Shown here: in pieces, positions 7,881 to 16,238 of the stretch | Position numbering within the stretch: the stretch's first letter is position 1 | Layout: each line of letters opens with the position of its first letter | Assembly: GCF_043677095.1 (NCBI RefSeq) | Contig: NZ_JBHLJR010000007.1 | Coordinates: 62,001 to 126,000, forward strand | From: Natronococcus roseus | GTDB lineage: Archaea > Halobacteriota > Halobacteria > Halobacteriales > Natrialbaceae | Length of the DNA: 64,000 bases | Direction of reading: 5' to 3' | The notes under the pieces: generated by a model | Database searches by the model: none | Seen by the model: the letters and a program-made list of their open reading frames with translations, nothing else | What the model was told of the DNA's origin: nothing | Translations under genes and position numbers: made by a program

Positions 7881-9491
7881 TTACTCGAGATCCGGCCGCG
7901 AGAGCTCGGTCTCCTTCGAGGTGATGATCTCGAGCAGCGCGGGCGTGCCGGACTCGGTCTGTTCGATGGCGCGTTCGATGGCCGGTCCGACCTCGTCGGG
8001 ATCCTCGACGCGCTCGCCGTAGCCGCCCAGTGCCTCCCCGACGTCGGCGAAGTCCCCGGAGAAGGGCGTGTCGTAGGAGGCCATCTCGTAGTTGTTCAGG
8101 TGGATCGTCAGGATCGGGATGTCCTCGCGGGCGGCCGTCTCGAAGTCCAGCCCGGTCATGCCGATCGCGCCGTCGCCCATGAGGTTGATGCAGTGCTTGT
8201 CGGGGTGGAGCAGCTTCGCGCCCATCGCGAGGCCGAGCCCGTAGCCGAGCTGGGTCGTCTTCCCCCAACCGATGTACGACAGCGGCTCGGTCGACTCCCA
8301 GAACGGCGCCAGGAAGTCCCGCGGGTTGCCCGCGTCGTGGGTGATGATCGTCTCCTCGGCGTCGAGGACCTCCGTGAGCTCGTGGATCACGCGGTAGGGG
8401 TTGATCGGCGTCTCCTCCGACGTGAGCTTCGGGCGCCACTCGTCGAGCCACGCCTCGCGTGCGTCCTCGATCTCGCTGACGACGTCGTCGAAGCGGTCGC
8501 GGGAGTCACCGACCCGTGTATCGACGGCATCGACCAGCGCGTCGAGGGTCAGCTTGGCGTCGCCGACCAGCGAGTAGTCGGACTCGACGTCCTTGTCGAT
8601 GTCCGTCGAGTCGAGCGTCGAGTGGATAACCGTCGGTCCGTCGGGGACCGTAACGCCGTAGGCGGTCTCGGTGAAGCTACAGCCGATGCCGAAGAGGACG
8701 TCCGTCTCGCGCATGAAGTGCGCGAGCTGTCCCGGTTCGCTCTTGCTGGCGGCGCCCAGCGACAGCGGGTGGTCCTCCGGGAACGCGCTCTTGCCGTTGA
8801 GGCTCGTTGCGACGGGCGCCTCGAGCGTCTCGGCCAGCTCCCGTAGCTCGTCCCACGCCTCGGCGTAGTGGACGCCCTGGCCGGCGAAGATAACGGGGTT
8901 CTCGGCCTCGAGCAGGACGTCCGCGATCTCGTCGACGCCGTCCGGGTCGGGGCCGGACCGGTTCGACGACGTCGGCTGGTACTCGAAGTCCTCCGAGAGG
9001 TCGGTGTAGAAGACGTCCTTCGGAACCTCGACGACGGCCGGACGCGGACGACCGTTCCGGGCCGCGCTGAACGCGCGGCGCATCGTCTCGCCGACGGCAT
9101 CGGGGTTCGTCAGCTGCTCGCAGGACTTGCTGACGTGCTGGTAGTTGACCAGCGAGTTGAACTTGGGATCGACGTCGGTCTTGGCCTCGTCGTAGCCGGC
9201 GGGGATCGCGACGATCGGCGCCGACTCGCCGTAGGCCTGGGCGACGCCGCCGAAGGAGTTCTCCGTGCCGGGGCCGTGCTGGCACGCGAACGCGCCGACC
9301 CGCTCGCCGGAACTCAGCCGACCGACGGCGTCGGCCATGTGAACGGCGGTCCGTTCCTGCCTGGTGATGATCGTTCGAATCCCTTCCTCTTCGGCCGCAC
9401 CGGTGTCGAAGAGCGGGTTGCTCGGAAACCCGAACAGATACTCTACTCCTTCCTCTTTCAGGGTGCGCGCGATCGCTTGATTGACATCCAT
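7881..9491 (-). CDS. Thiamine-diphosphate-dependent enzyme (acetolactate synthase / oxalyl-CoA decarboxylase superfamily)
   Basis: A 536-residue ThDP enzyme with the usual three-domain order: N-terminal PYR domain with the ThDP-activating Glu at residue 46 (TRQERTAVHMADA), a central Rossmann-like domain, and a C-terminal PP domain with the Mg/ThDP motif MGDGAIGM...HLNNYEMAS. The missing FAD-anchoring features and divergence from IlvB suggest it is not the biosynthetic acetolactate synthase, and no small subunit lies next to it. A decarboxylase or carboligase role on a 2-oxo acid or oxalyl-type CoA ester fits the two CoA-transferases around it. The substrate is not determined. Confidence 0.87.
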   Translation of the reverse strand: MDVNQAIARTLKEEGVEYLFGFPSNPLFDTGAAEEEGIRTIITRQERTAVHMADAVGRLSSGERVGAFACQHGPGTENSFGGVAQAYGESAPIVAIPAGYDEAKTDVDPKFNSLVNYQHVSKSCEQLTNPDAVGETMRRAFSAARNGRPRPAVVEVPKDVFYTDLSEDFEYQPTSSNRSGPDPDGVDEIADVLLEAENPVIFAGQGVHYAEAWDELRELAETLEAPVATSLNGKSAFPEDHPLSLGAASKSEPGQLAHFMRETDVLFGIGCSFTETAYGVTVPDGPTVIHSTLDSTDIDKDVESDYSLVGDAKLTLDALVDAVDTRVGDSRDRFDDVVSEIEDAREAWLDEWRPKLTSEETPINPYRVIHELTEVLDAEETIITHDAGNPRDFLAPFWESTEPLSYIGWGKTTQLGYGLGLAMGAKLLHPDKHCINLMGDGAIGMTGLDFETAAREDIPILTIHLNNYEMASYDTPFSGDFADVGEALGGYGERVEDPDEVGPAIERAIEQTESGTPALLEIITSKETELSRPDLE

Positions 9492-9698
9492 AGTGTTTGC
9501 TCCGGGTAGGGCTACCTACTCCTACTCCCGAGCACTATCATAAATCCTTCGACGCCTGCGGTCGGTTTCGGCCGAATGCGGAGCTATCGCTCCAAGAACC
9601 CGCGGTCTCGGTCGGAACGGGACCCGGCTGCTGGCACGTCTCCCGGTCCGACAGCGCCACCGCTCCTCACGGGGGGCTGGCCCTCTCTCGCAGTCGGT

Positions 9699-10949
9699 TC
9701 AGCCCGACAGCGCTCCCTTTCGGCGGAGTTCCTCTATCTCCGCCTCCGAGTACCCGAGCGCCCGGACGACGTCCTCGGTGTCCTCGCCGAGCAGCGGCGG
9801 CGCCTCGTCGAACCCGCTTTCCGACTCGGCGTAGTTCAACGGGTGCTCGAGGATCGGGATCTCGCCGGCGGCGGGGTGGGAGAGGCTGTCGACCGCGCCG
9901 CGCGCGTTGACCTGCTCGTTGTCCAGTGCCTCGTCGACGCTGTAGACCGGTCCGACCGGCAGACCGGCGTCGTCGGCGAGGCGTTCGACCCACTCGTCGG
10001 TCGAGCGTTCGGTGAGCGTCTCGGCGAGTTCCTCCTCGAGGGCGTCCATGTTCGCTACCCTGTCGGCGTTGGACTCGAAGCGGGGATCCGACGCGAGGTC
10101 CTCGCGGTCGATCTCCGCACAGAACTGTTCCCACAGCTTCTGGTTTCCGCAGGCGACGTTGAGGTAGCCGTCGGCGGTCGGATAGCTCTGGTAGGGTGCG
10201 AGCACCGGGTCCTTCGTCCCCATCCTGGTCGGCTCGTCGCCGACGAACGCCTTCCCGGCCTGTTTGGTCAGCCACGGAAGCGCCGCGTCGAGCATTCCGA
10301 GTTCGACGCGTTCGCCCTCGCCGGTCCGCTCGCGCCGGTAGAGCGCGTTGACGATCCCGAACGCGGACCACATCGCGGTGATCAGATCCGTCTGCGGGAG
10401 GCCGACCTTGACGGGGTCGCCGCCCTCGGGTCCGGTGACGCTCATCATGCCGCTCATCCCCTGGATGAGCAGGTCGTAGCCGGGGCGATCGCTCCAGGGT
10501 CCCGAGTCGCCGAACGCGGAGATCGAACAGTAGACGAGTTCGGGATGATCCTCGGAGAGGTCGTCGTAGCCGAGGCCGAGCCGTTCGGCCGTTCCCGGCC
10601 TGAAGTTCTCGACGACGACGTCGGCCTCGTCGATCAGTTCCCGGCAGATCTGGTACCCCTCTTCGGATTTGAGGTTCAGTTCGACACTCCGTTTATCGTA
10701 GTTGACCGTCCAGAAGTACGGCGACTCGCCGTGTTCGGACGCGGCCCGTCCCTCGCCTTCGTAGTCGGAGATGTCGACAAACGGCGGTCCCGAGTGTCGG
10801 CTGTCGTCGCCGACCTCCGGCCGTTCGACCTTGATGACTTCCGCTCCCTGGTTCGCGAGCATCAGCGTCGCGAATCCGCCGGTCACGAACGTCGTCAGGT
10901 CGACGACGGTGATATCGTCGAGAATCCCACGGCTAGCTCTGGCTACCAT
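9699..10949 (-). CDS. Class III CoA-transferase (CaiB/BaiF family), second copy
   Basis: A 416-residue family III CoA-transferase. The catalytic Asp is residue 188 in LPQTDLITA; the CoA-binding segment is VIKVERPEVGDDSR, and VENFRPGTAERLG is typical. It differs clearly from the copy at 6612-7808 and carries an insertion around residues 50-76, so it probably uses a different acid pair. It is transcribed away from the IclR gene, between the MFS carrier (42-base gap) and the ThDP enzyme (207-base gap). Confidence 0.93.
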   Translation of the reverse strand: MVARASRGILDDITVVDLTTFVTGGFATLMLANQGAEVIKVERPEVGDDSRHSGPPFVDISDYEGEGRAASEHGESPYFWTVNYDKRSVELNLKSEEGYQICRELIDEADVVVENFRPGTAERLGLGYDDLSEDHPELVYCSISAFGDSGPWSDRPGYDLLIQGMSGMMSVTGPEGGDPVKVGLPQTDLITAMWSAFGIVNALYRRERTGEGERVELGMLDAALPWLTKQAGKAFVGDEPTRMGTKDPVLAPYQSYPTADGYLNVACGNQKLWEQFCAEIDREDLASDPRFESNADRVANMDALEEELAETLTERSTDEWVERLADDAGLPVGPVYSVDEALDNEQVNARGAVDSLSHPAAGEIPILEHPLNYAESESGFDEAPPLLGEDTEDVVRALGYSEAEIEELRRKGALSG

Positions 10950-10991
10950 ACACCAAGCATGCGAGAATACCGTATTAAATCTTGTCGTTGG

Positions 10992-12227
10992 TTACCTGCC
11001 CTCACCGTACAACGTGATCAGGGTGATCACGATCCCCGCACCCACGAGCGCGAGTACACCGAGTGTTCCGAGGAGCACGGTCTCGCTCGCGTAGGTGAGC
11101 AGTGAGCCGGCGAGTGCGGCACCCGCCGCGCCGAAGCCGAACATCCCGAGGTAGGCGTAGCCGTAGGAGAGGCCGTGGACGTCGGCGGCCGCGTACTCGG
11201 CGATCACCACCTGGTAGATCGGCGCCGTCGCGTAGAGGAAAAAGCCGAGCGCGGCACAGACGAGTAGGAACGGGGCGAGCCCCCAGCCGACGGAGGGGAT
11301 GAAAACGAACGCGAGCACGCCGAGGGCGAACAGCGTCGAGAAGAACGCGTACTCCGTCCGAACGTGGTCGGTGACCCGGCCGCCGACGTACTGTCCCAGG
11401 ATGCCGATCATCAGGATCCCCGTGTAGATGTACTGTGCGGGCTCGGCCTCCTGGCCGAAGATCTCGTAGGTGCCGAACTGCGGCAGTCCCCCGATCATGT
11501 CGGGCAGGAACGTCAGCAGGCCACGGTAGTAGATCCCGTAGATCATGATCGCGGCGAACGTGAGCAGGAACCCGGTCGTGAGCAGCAGCCTCGAGTCGTC
11601 GACGATCGACTGGAGGTCCATCGACGACCCGCCGTCGTCGGCGTCGTCCGTTCCGCCGTCGGCCGCGGTCGCAGCGTTCTCGTTGAACTCGATCAGCGAG
11701 CCGAACGCGACGACGGCCACGGCCGGGACGGTGAGCGCGACGACGACGAGCCGCCAGTCGAAAAAGAGGAGCAGCGAGGCAGTTAACAGCGGGCCGAACG
11801 CGGTGCCGATGTTGCCGCCGACGCCGTGGTAGGCGAACACCGTACCGCGATTTTTCGCACCGCGGCTGATCAGCGACAGACCGGCGGGGTGGTAGACGCT
11901 CGCGGCGACGCCCCAGATGACGATGGCTACCATCAACACGTAGACGTTCGGCGCGAGCGCGAGGAGGAAGAACCCGCCGCCCATCCCGACCACCGATGCG
12001 ACGATCAGCCGACGTGAGCCGTAGGTGTCCGAGAGCAGTCCGCTCGGGATCGCACCGACGCCGATGAGACCGTAACCGATACTGACGACGATTCCGAGGA
12101 CGAACGGCGAGACGTCGAAGACGTCCAACCAGATGACGATGAAGATGGGGATACTCAGCTCGTAGGTGTGAAAGATGCCGTGTGCGAGCATCGTAAACCC
12201 CGTAATCGAGCGATCGTTCTCATCCAT
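10992..12227 (-). CDS. Major facilitator superfamily transporter
   Basis: A 411-residue protein with about 12 transmembrane helices in two sets of six, separated by an acidic loop (about residues 183-200). Motif A is visible as GLLSDTYGSRRL in the loop between helices 2 and 3. It starts an apparent minus-strand operon with a CoA-transferase and possibly the ThDP enzyme, so a carboxylate substrate is likely. The direction of transport is not determined. Confidence 0.9.
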   Translation of the reverse strand: MDENDRSITGFTMLAHGIFHTYELSIPIFIVIWLDVFDVSPFVLGIVVSIGYGLIGVGAIPSGLLSDTYGSRRLIVASVVGMGGGFFLLALAPNVYVLMVAIVIWGVAASVYHPAGLSLISRGAKNRGTVFAYHGVGGNIGTAFGPLLTASLLLFFDWRLVVVALTVPAVAVVAFGSLIEFNENAATAADGGTDDADDGGSSMDLQSIVDDSRLLLTTGFLLTFAAIMIYGIYYRGLLTFLPDMIGGLPQFGTYEIFGQEAEPAQYIYTGILMIGILGQYVGGRVTDHVRTEYAFFSTLFALGVLAFVFIPSVGWGLAPFLLVCAALGFFLYATAPIYQVVIAEYAAADVHGLSYGYAYLGMFGFGAAGAALAGSLLTYASETVLLGTLGVLALVGAGIVITLITLYGEGR

Positions 12228-12671
12228 CGCCGTTCACCACTTCCTTCCAGCGGGAGGACGAACCTGGCATGGCATAACGAAGCGTGTCGGATCTACTTAA
12301 CCGATTCCCTGTCGCGTTCGCTCTCGAGCGGGGCGTGCTGGCGTAATCTATCCCAGTTATTCGGATGAGCCCAAAAGAGGCCCGAGACAGCTGTATGAGA
12401 CTGGGAGGACAGTTATTTTGGTATCAGTTCGCCAATGTAGCATCCGAGAGTCCGGGATATACGCGAAGAACACCAAAACATGGCGAATGAGGCCATATCA
12501 CACGTCCGACTGCTGGCTCCACAGGAACCATTACGAGGGTACGAATGTAATTCCATGGGACGGCCTCGGTTTTGGATGATAATATATTGGGATTGTTGTC
12601 GGAAAACGGCCGAAACAGGAGTCCCGGTTCACGGTTCGAATATCGCCGATCCCGTTCTATAGGATCTGGAG
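12228..12671. other. Intergenic region between divergent MFS and iclR genes
   Basis: About 440 bases, AT-rich in places (for example around 12410-12425 and 12575-12592). Open frames here have poor codon character and overlap the promoters, so I call no gene. A minus-strand TTAAGTA element at about 12296-12302 could serve the MFS operon, giving a leader of roughly 40-45 bases. Confidence 0.5.
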
Positions 12672-12697
12672 GGAGACCGGTATGGAGGCCCGTCTCC
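12672..12697. promoter_or_regulatory. Imperfect inverted repeat upstream of the iclR TATA box
   Basis: The arms GGAGACCGG (12672-12680) and CCCGTCTCC (12689-12697) pair at eight of nine positions. The repeat lies 17-42 bases before the TATA box, the place expected for an activator or BRE-overlapping regulator site. Confidence 0.35.
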
Positions 12698-12713
12698 GCA
12701 AGGAGTAGCATAA

Positions 12714-12736
12714 TTTATAATGCCTGGGTTCCCAGG
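12714..12736 (+). promoter_or_regulatory. iclR core promoter with perfect palindrome CCTGGGTTCCCAGG
   Basis: TTTATA at 12714-12719 is followed by a perfect 14-base inverted repeat (six-base arms, two-base spacer) at 12723-12736. The iclR ATG at 12744 is about 27 bases past the TATA box, so the mRNA should be leaderless. A palindrome squeezed between TATA and start is the classic place for an archaeal autorepressor to block polymerase. Confidence 0.55.
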
Positions 12737-12743
12737 ATCGGGT

Positions 12744-13511
12744 ATGGCAAACAAACCCAAATCGGGGGCGCGCACGACCGAGACCTCCATACGGATCATC
12801 GACGCGCTCCGAGAGCTGGGGGAGGCGACGATCCACGAACTATCCGAACATCTCGGACTCGCCCCGAGCACCGTGCATCGTCACCTCGTCACACTCCGCG
12901 AGCACAGCTACGTGGTGTGTACGGACGGGCGCTACCGGATCGGGTTCCAGTTCCTCACCGTCGGCGGTCACGCCCAGCGGACGACGACCGCCTACCCGAT
13001 GATCAAGCAGAAGGTCGACGTGCTGGCGTCGGAGACCGGAGAGCGCGCCCAGTTTCTCGTCGAAGAACACGGCGAACGCGTCTACCTGTACACCGAGGTC
13101 GGCCAGAGCGCGGTGCAGACGGGCGCCCACATCGGAAAGCGCGGCCCGCTTCACACGAGCGCCGCGGGAAAGGCGATCCTCGCGAACATGCCGGCGGATC
13201 GCGTCGACGAGATCGTCGCGACACACGGGTTACAGGGCGTGAGCGAGAACACCATCACGACGCGCGCGGAACTCGAGGAGGAGTGCGAACGAATCCGAGA
13301 GCGAGGGTACGCCTTCAACAGGCAGGAAACGACGGAAGGAGTCCACGCGGTCGGCGCGGCGGTGACGGACGCCGACGACGAGGTGATCGGTGCGCTGAGC
13401 GTCTCCGGACCCGCCCACCGCGTCAAGGGCGCACAGCTCACCGACGAGCTTCCGGAACGGGTGCTCGGCGCGGTCAACGAACTCGAACTCCACATCGCTC
13501 ACTCGATCTAG
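12744..13511 (+). CDS. IclR-family transcriptional regulator
   Basis: A 255-residue regulator: N-terminal winged helix (about residues 14-75, with LSEHLGLAPSTVHRHLVTL as the recognition helix region) and C-terminal IclR effector domain (about 80-250, with LHTSAAGKAILANMP and the LSVSGP segment). IclR proteins control aromatic and carboxylic-acid catabolism. The ATG at 12744 is preferred over that at 12720 because of the TATA spacing. It lies divergent to the MFS/CoA-transferase operon and convergent with the thiolase/DUF35 pair, so it is the likely regulator of this island. Confidence 0.93.
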   Translation: MANKPKSGARTTETSIRIIDALRELGEATIHELSEHLGLAPSTVHRHLVTLREHSYVVCTDGRYRIGFQFLTVGGHAQRTTTAYPMIKQKVDVLASETGERAQFLVEEHGERVYLYTEVGQSAVQTGAHIGKRGPLHTSAAGKAILANMPADRVDEIVATHGLQGVSENTITTRAELEEECERIRERGYAFNRQETTEGVHAVGAAVTDADDEVIGALSVSGPAHRVKGAQLTDELPERVLGAVNELELHIAHSI

Positions 13512-13534
13512 CTGTCAGTCGTCGATCAGTACAC

Positions 13535-13882
13535 TCACTGTTTGCCCGAACTCGTCGGTGTCTCCCGATCCCGGTCGGTTTCGGCCGGAACGAGCCGCGG
13601 GGGCGATCCCGCTCCGTCCGGCGTCTCGAGGACGACCGAGTCGCCCGCCTCGAGACCGTCCTCGAGCCGGGCGATGATACTTGCATCGCCGTCGAAGGAG
13701 GCGAGACCGAGCCGATTCGGGGCGCTGACGCCGTCGGGTGTGACGTGAACCGCCGTCACCGCCTGCACGGTTCCGACACCCGAATCGCGAGTCCGCAGTC
13801 CGTCGGCGCCGCAGTCGAGACAGCGGCGTTTCTCGTAGAAGGTCCGACGACGGCAGTCCGGACACTCGAGAACGCGCGTCAT
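13535..13882 (-). CDS. DUF35 OB-fold/zinc-ribbon acyl-CoA-associated protein
   Basis: A 115-residue protein. The N-terminal rubredoxin-like zinc ribbon has CPDC (residues 7-10) and CLDC (residues 20-23), followed by a DUF35 OB-fold (GTVQAVTAVHV...NRLGLASFDGDASIIARLEDGLEAGD). DUF35 proteins partner with thiolase-fold enzymes, such as HMG-CoA synthase/thiolase in archaea or the Ltp2 aldolase in steroid degraders. Its ATG overlaps the stop of the thiolase-like gene (ATGA), which indicates a stoichiometric complex. Confidence 0.92.
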   Translation of the reverse strand: MTRVLECPDCRRRTFYEKRRCLDCGADGLRTRDSGVGTVQAVTAVHVTPDGVSAPNRLGLASFDGDASIIARLEDGLEAGDSVVLETPDGAGSPPRLVPAETDRDRETPTSSGKQ

Positions 13883-15069
13883 CCGTTCGCCTCCACGATC
13901 GTACAGACGCTGTTGTTCCCGAACCCGGCGACGTTGATGGCGAGTCCGTACCGCGGCGAATCGACCGCGCGATCGTTCGGGACGTCGCCTCGAAGCTGCC
14001 AGACGAGTTCCACGAGCTGGGAGATCCCCGTGGCGCCCAGCGGGTGGCCCCGGGCTTTCAGCCCGCCGCCCGGATTGACCGTCAGCCCGCCGTCGCCGTC
14101 GATCTCGGTCCGTCCCTCTCGGGTCAGCTTCCACGCCTCGCCCCGCTCGGCGAGCCCCAGTTCCTCCATCTCGAGCCACTCGAGGATGGTGAAGGCGTCA
14201 TGGATGCACGCGATATCGATCTCGTCGGGACCCGTCCCCGCCGCGTCGTAGGCCGCTCGCCCGGCGGCCGCGGCGCTCTCGATCTGCAACGGGTTTCGTC
14301 GATCCGCGACGGCGTGAACCCCGACGGCGCTCTCACAGGCTTCGACCGTTACGTCGGCGCTCGCCGCCGTGACGACGACCGCGGCGGCTCCGTCCGTCGT
14401 CGGACAGCAGTCGTACAGGCGAAGCGGCGTCGCGACCTTCGGCGAGTCGAGGACGTCCGCGACCGTCACGTCGCTCTCGAACTGCGCGTACGGGTTCCGA
14501 CGGGCGTTCGCGTGGTTCTTCACCGCAACCCGTGCGAGGTCGCGCCGGGTCGCATCGTAGCTCTCGAGGTACCGGGCGGCCGCGAGGCCCGCGAACGAGG
14601 GGAGGGTGATTCCCTGATCGTACTCCTGGCTGTGCGTGATCCGGCTGATGATCTCCGTCGCGACCGACGTCTCGGCGACGGACATCTTCTCGCCGCCGAC
14701 GGCGAGTGCGACCTCGGCCCGTCCCGCCCGAACGGTGTCGACCGCGTCGAGCACCGCACTCGCTCCGGTCGCGCTGGTGTTTTCGATTCGACGTGCGGAC
14801 GCCCGGCTGAGGCCGAGACTGGCGGTCAACGCGTTCGCCAGTCCGGAGGTGTTGTTGAACGCTTCCGCGGCCATGTTCCCGACGTGGACCGAGTCGACGG
14901 CGTCAGGTTCGACGTCGGCGTCGTCGAGCGCCCGCTCCGCGGCGGTTTCCAGCAACTCGGCGATCGATCGGTCGTCGGAACCGGTAAACGCCGTCATTCC
15001 GACGCCAGGAACCCCGAAGCTGGCCGGTGATACCTCTGGCCGACCCGGCAGAGAGCTATGACTTTCCAT
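13879..15069 (-). CDS. Thiolase-fold protein without catalytic cysteines (SCP-x/Ltp2-like)
   Basis: A 396-residue thiolase-superfamily protein starting MESHSSLPGR, with a minus-strand TATA element near 15100-15105. The nucleophile Cys of thiolases is Ser99 here (IENTSATGASAV). The C-terminal Cys motif is VAGFGNN with Val380 in the Cys position, whereas His342 is retained in GHPLGATG. It therefore should not carry out standard thiolysis. Members of this subfamily paired with DUF35, such as Ltp2, are retro-aldolases cutting C-C bonds in CoA-ester side chains. That role is inference. Confidence 0.9.
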   Translation of the reverse strand: MESHSSLPGRPEVSPASFGVPGVGMTAFTGSDDRSIAELLETAAERALDDADVEPDAVDSVHVGNMAAEAFNNTSGLANALTASLGLSRASARRIENTSATGASAVLDAVDTVRAGRAEVALAVGGEKMSVAETSVATEIISRITHSQEYDQGITLPSFAGLAAARYLESYDATRRDLARVAVKNHANARRNPYAQFESDVTVADVLDSPKVATPLRLYDCCPTTDGAAAVVVTAASADVTVEACESAVGVHAVADRRNPLQIESAAAAGRAAYDAAGTGPDEIDIACIHDAFTILEWLEMEELGLAERGEAWKLTREGRTEIDGDGGLTVNPGGGLKARGHPLGATGISQLVELVWQLRGDVPNDRAVDSPRYGLAINVAGFGNNSVCTIVEANG

Positions 15070-16034
15070 CTCGCTGCATGGGATAACAAACCACATCGAC
15101 TTATAGATGTCGTTGCGAACGCCCGAAAAGGGGCGAATAACCCGCCATCGTCCCGAATTCGGTAGCGCTCGGCTCCCGAGAGTAGCGTCAGCTTCTGGCC
15201 CCGTTTCCGGTACACTACCCGTTCGGCCGAGTTTCTCGTTCAGTCGGTCGGGATTGGACTCGTGATCGCTGACTCGAGTAGCGTAGCAGTCCCTCGCGGA
15301 CGATCAGATGCGGCCCCGCGGTCAAACCTGCGTTCGCGGACTGTTCGCATCGGCCGAAAGTCGTTCCCGTCGATACTGGGTTCCGCTCTTTCCCAAAGCC
15401 TCCCGGAGTTGTCGATCGCTGTTAACTTTTCGCTGCAAGTATAATTGTTCAATATAGGCAATACTCTGGCGTGCTACACGCGAGTCAGTTCCGACCGGTC
15501 GTCGGTGGCCACTCCTTCGCTGGATTCCTGCTCGAAGTGTTTTAGGTTCGTGTCCGGATCGCTGAAATGGACTTATACCGCCTTCAGAGTTAGTTCGTTC
15601 CCGTTGTACGTGAAACAACGATCGACCCTGTTCCACACCCGCGGACGGACGGTCGTGCTCGAACTCGTCTGTGATCGAGTTGGCACGATAATTAGTATTG
15701 TGACTATTCTGGATTATAGCCAGGATTTGTATACCTAATGTAGTAATTTAGATATTTTCGTAATGGGATCTAACCGGTTCGAGTTCCAACGACATCGGAC
15801 GAGCCGTGTCGAGTGCAGTCGGCCGCCGATACGAGAGGGGAGAAAACGGCTCGGCCACACCGGGAACGAACCCGACGACGACACCGTCAAAAGTGCCAGT
15901 AGTGGCGAGGACGACGAAAAGAATGTGACCGGTGCGGACGGCGGAGAGGGCGTGTTCGAGTAATCCGCTCGAGGGGCAACGTCTACCCGCCAGCAAGGGA
16001 AAGAGTGAGAAGAGAGGAACGACTCTAATACGGG
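15070..16034. other. Long intergenic region with AT-rich segment
   Basis: About 965 bases with no supportable gene. The stretch 15420-15780 is noticeably AT-rich compared with its surroundings. Several open frames of 60-107 codons exist on both strands, but they overlap each other, use rare codons and look like no known family. It could hold a decayed gene or an inserted fragment. I found no clear repeat or RNA structure. Confidence 0.45.
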
Positions 16035-16229
16035 ATGAACAGCGATCGGAGCGCGCACTGGGAGTACAAGGCGATCGAGCCGCCGACGGAGTTGACGAAG
16101 CGCGAATCCGCGAACCCCGAGGATCGGTTGAACGAACTGGGCGCGGACGGCTGGCGGCTCGTCGAGACGGTTTCCTACGACGGCGGCGGCACGAAGTTCC
16201 TGCTCTTCGAACGGCGGCTCGAGGACTGA
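16035..16229 (+). CDS. DUF4177-family small protein
   Basis: A 64-residue protein with the DUF4177 pattern: WEYKAIEPP at the start, then RLNELGADGWRLVETV and KFLLFERRL. Members form a small alpha-beta fold of unknown function. It ends nine bases before the next gene and is probably co-transcribed with it. Confidence 0.85.
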   Translation: MNSDRSAHWEYKAIEPPTELTKRESANPEDRLNELGADGWRLVETVSYDGGGTKFLLFERRLED

Positions 16230-16238
16230 TCGTCGTCA

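Noticed and set aside
7881..10949. Complete oxalate pathway (oxalyl-CoA decarboxylase plus formyl-CoA transferase)
   Set aside because: The ThDP enzyme lacks distinctive oxalyl-CoA decarboxylase features visible to me, and the gene set does not show formate metabolism. Substrate left open.
15735..16058. Minus-strand 107-codon open frame in the 15-16 kb spacer
   Set aside because: Ser/Pro-rich with no domain and overlapped by other frames; probably noise in non-coding DNA.
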